Below are positions 21,522 to 21,812 of a stretch of DNA of 21,812 nucleotides, one piece after another. The position numbers and the translations under genes were made by a program. The DNA is from a virus, in the IMG/VR virus record IMGVR_UViG_3300030047_001058, positions 1 to 21,812 of that record; one strand, 5' to 3'. How positions within the stretch are numbered: position 1 is the stretch's first letter; every line of letters begins with the position of its first letter. The notes below the pieces were generated by a model that did no database searches, was not told the origin of the DNA, and was given only the letters and a program-made list of their open reading frames with translations.

Positions 21522-21812
21522 ATGACAACAGCAACGATGAACGCGAAGGAAATCGCGGCACAAGTTACAATTCAATGTATTACGGCGGTGCATGACGAAG
21601 GATTAAAAGGGGAAGAAGCGGAACACAAAGTATGCGAAATTTTGGCTAATTTTGCTAAATTGTTACCCGGTCTATCATTTATTCCCGCGCCTTTGATGGC
21701 TATAATTTTAGAAGAAACGGTCGACGTAGTGCAAGAAGAATTCGCGAAAGTAGACATTAAATCGTTTGTTAAAAAGCACTATGAGCGCATTAAGCACTTT
21801 TTCAAAAAATAA
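21522..21812 (+). CDS. small hypothetical protein after the endolysin
   Basis: A 96-residue protein beginning MTTATMNAKEIAAQVTIQC. It is mainly helical, with a hydrophobic middle segment (residues about 44-64, KLLPGLSFIPAPLMAIILEE) and a basic C-terminus (VKKHYERIKHFFKK). A single moderately hydrophobic span next to the lysis genes would suit a second holin or antiholin, but the segment is short and broken by prolines. GAAGG precedes ATG 21522. The stop codon is the last three bases of the window. Codon use seems slightly richer in GCG/CGC than nearby genes. Confidence 0.55.
   Translation: MTTATMNAKEIAAQVTIQCITAVHDEGLKGEEAEHKVCEILANFAKLLPGLSFIPAPLMAIILEETVDVVQEEFAKVDIKSFVKKHYERIKHFFKK

Overview
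The window is a stretch of a tailed, contractile-tail (myovirus-type) bacteriophage or prophage genome. It is AT-rich, uses the standard genetic code and is very tightly packed, with nearly every gene on the + strand, many ATGA/TAATG overlaps, and clear Shine-Dalgarno sequences. It joins an HK97-type head module (terminase, portal, protease, delta-domain capsid protein, gp6/gp10-type connectors) to a tail module laid out like the Bacillus PBSX xkd operon. The host cannot be fixed from the sequence. PBSX-like tails are commonest in low-GC Firmicutes, but the one secreted protein has a short signal peptide that would also suit a diderm gut bacterium. No integrase, repressor, tRNA, CRISPR array or insertion sequence is visible.

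Layout. 1-1785: the end of an early/accessory region with a truncated gene, several tiny ORFs (some too short or too unusual in start codon to be obvious), a coiled-coil Cys-rich protein and a small membrane protein, closing with a palindromic hairpin and T-rich tail. 1786-1952: a non-coding leader with several nested inverted repeats that looks like a structured RNA. 1953-3067: a small zinc-binding protein and a NinB-like protein fused to an HNH/DUF968-like zinc domain. 3068-3252: a control region with a possible promoter, a strong terminator and a 12-bp hairpin, placed just before the morphogenesis genes. 3253-4145: a zinc-ribbon peptide, an unknown protein, an HNH endonuclease and a short GC-rich inverted-repeat gap that is a reasonable cos candidate.

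4146-11042: packaging and head genes: TerS, TerL, portal, prohead protease, major capsid protein, a terminator-like hairpin, then four head-completion/connector/tail-terminator genes. 11057-19001: contractile tail: sheath, tube, tail assembly chaperone with a -1 programmed frameshift (slippery A AAA AAG followed by a stem-loop), tape measure, XkdP-like, XkdQ-like hub, XkdR-, XkdS-, XkdT- and XkdU-like baseplate genes. The baseplate run is broken by one gene on the opposite strand (16078-16374) that encodes a small exported protein and has its own near-consensus promoter, a classic moron layout. 19014-21812: tail fibre, a fibre-associated protein, a holin-like membrane protein, an M15-family peptidase as likely endolysin, and a last small protein whose stop codon is the end of the window.

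The genes form one expected assembly line: TerS/TerL/HNH cut and package DNA through the portal into a capsid matured by the protease; the connectors close the head; sheath, tube, tape measure and chaperone build the tail; hub and baseplate genes end it; the lysis genes follow. The parts that ordinary phage annotation does not explain are the candidate structured RNA at 1818-1939, the antisense exported protein, the 14-bp inverted repeat within the NinB-like gene, and the promoter/terminator/hairpin control region at 3072-3216.
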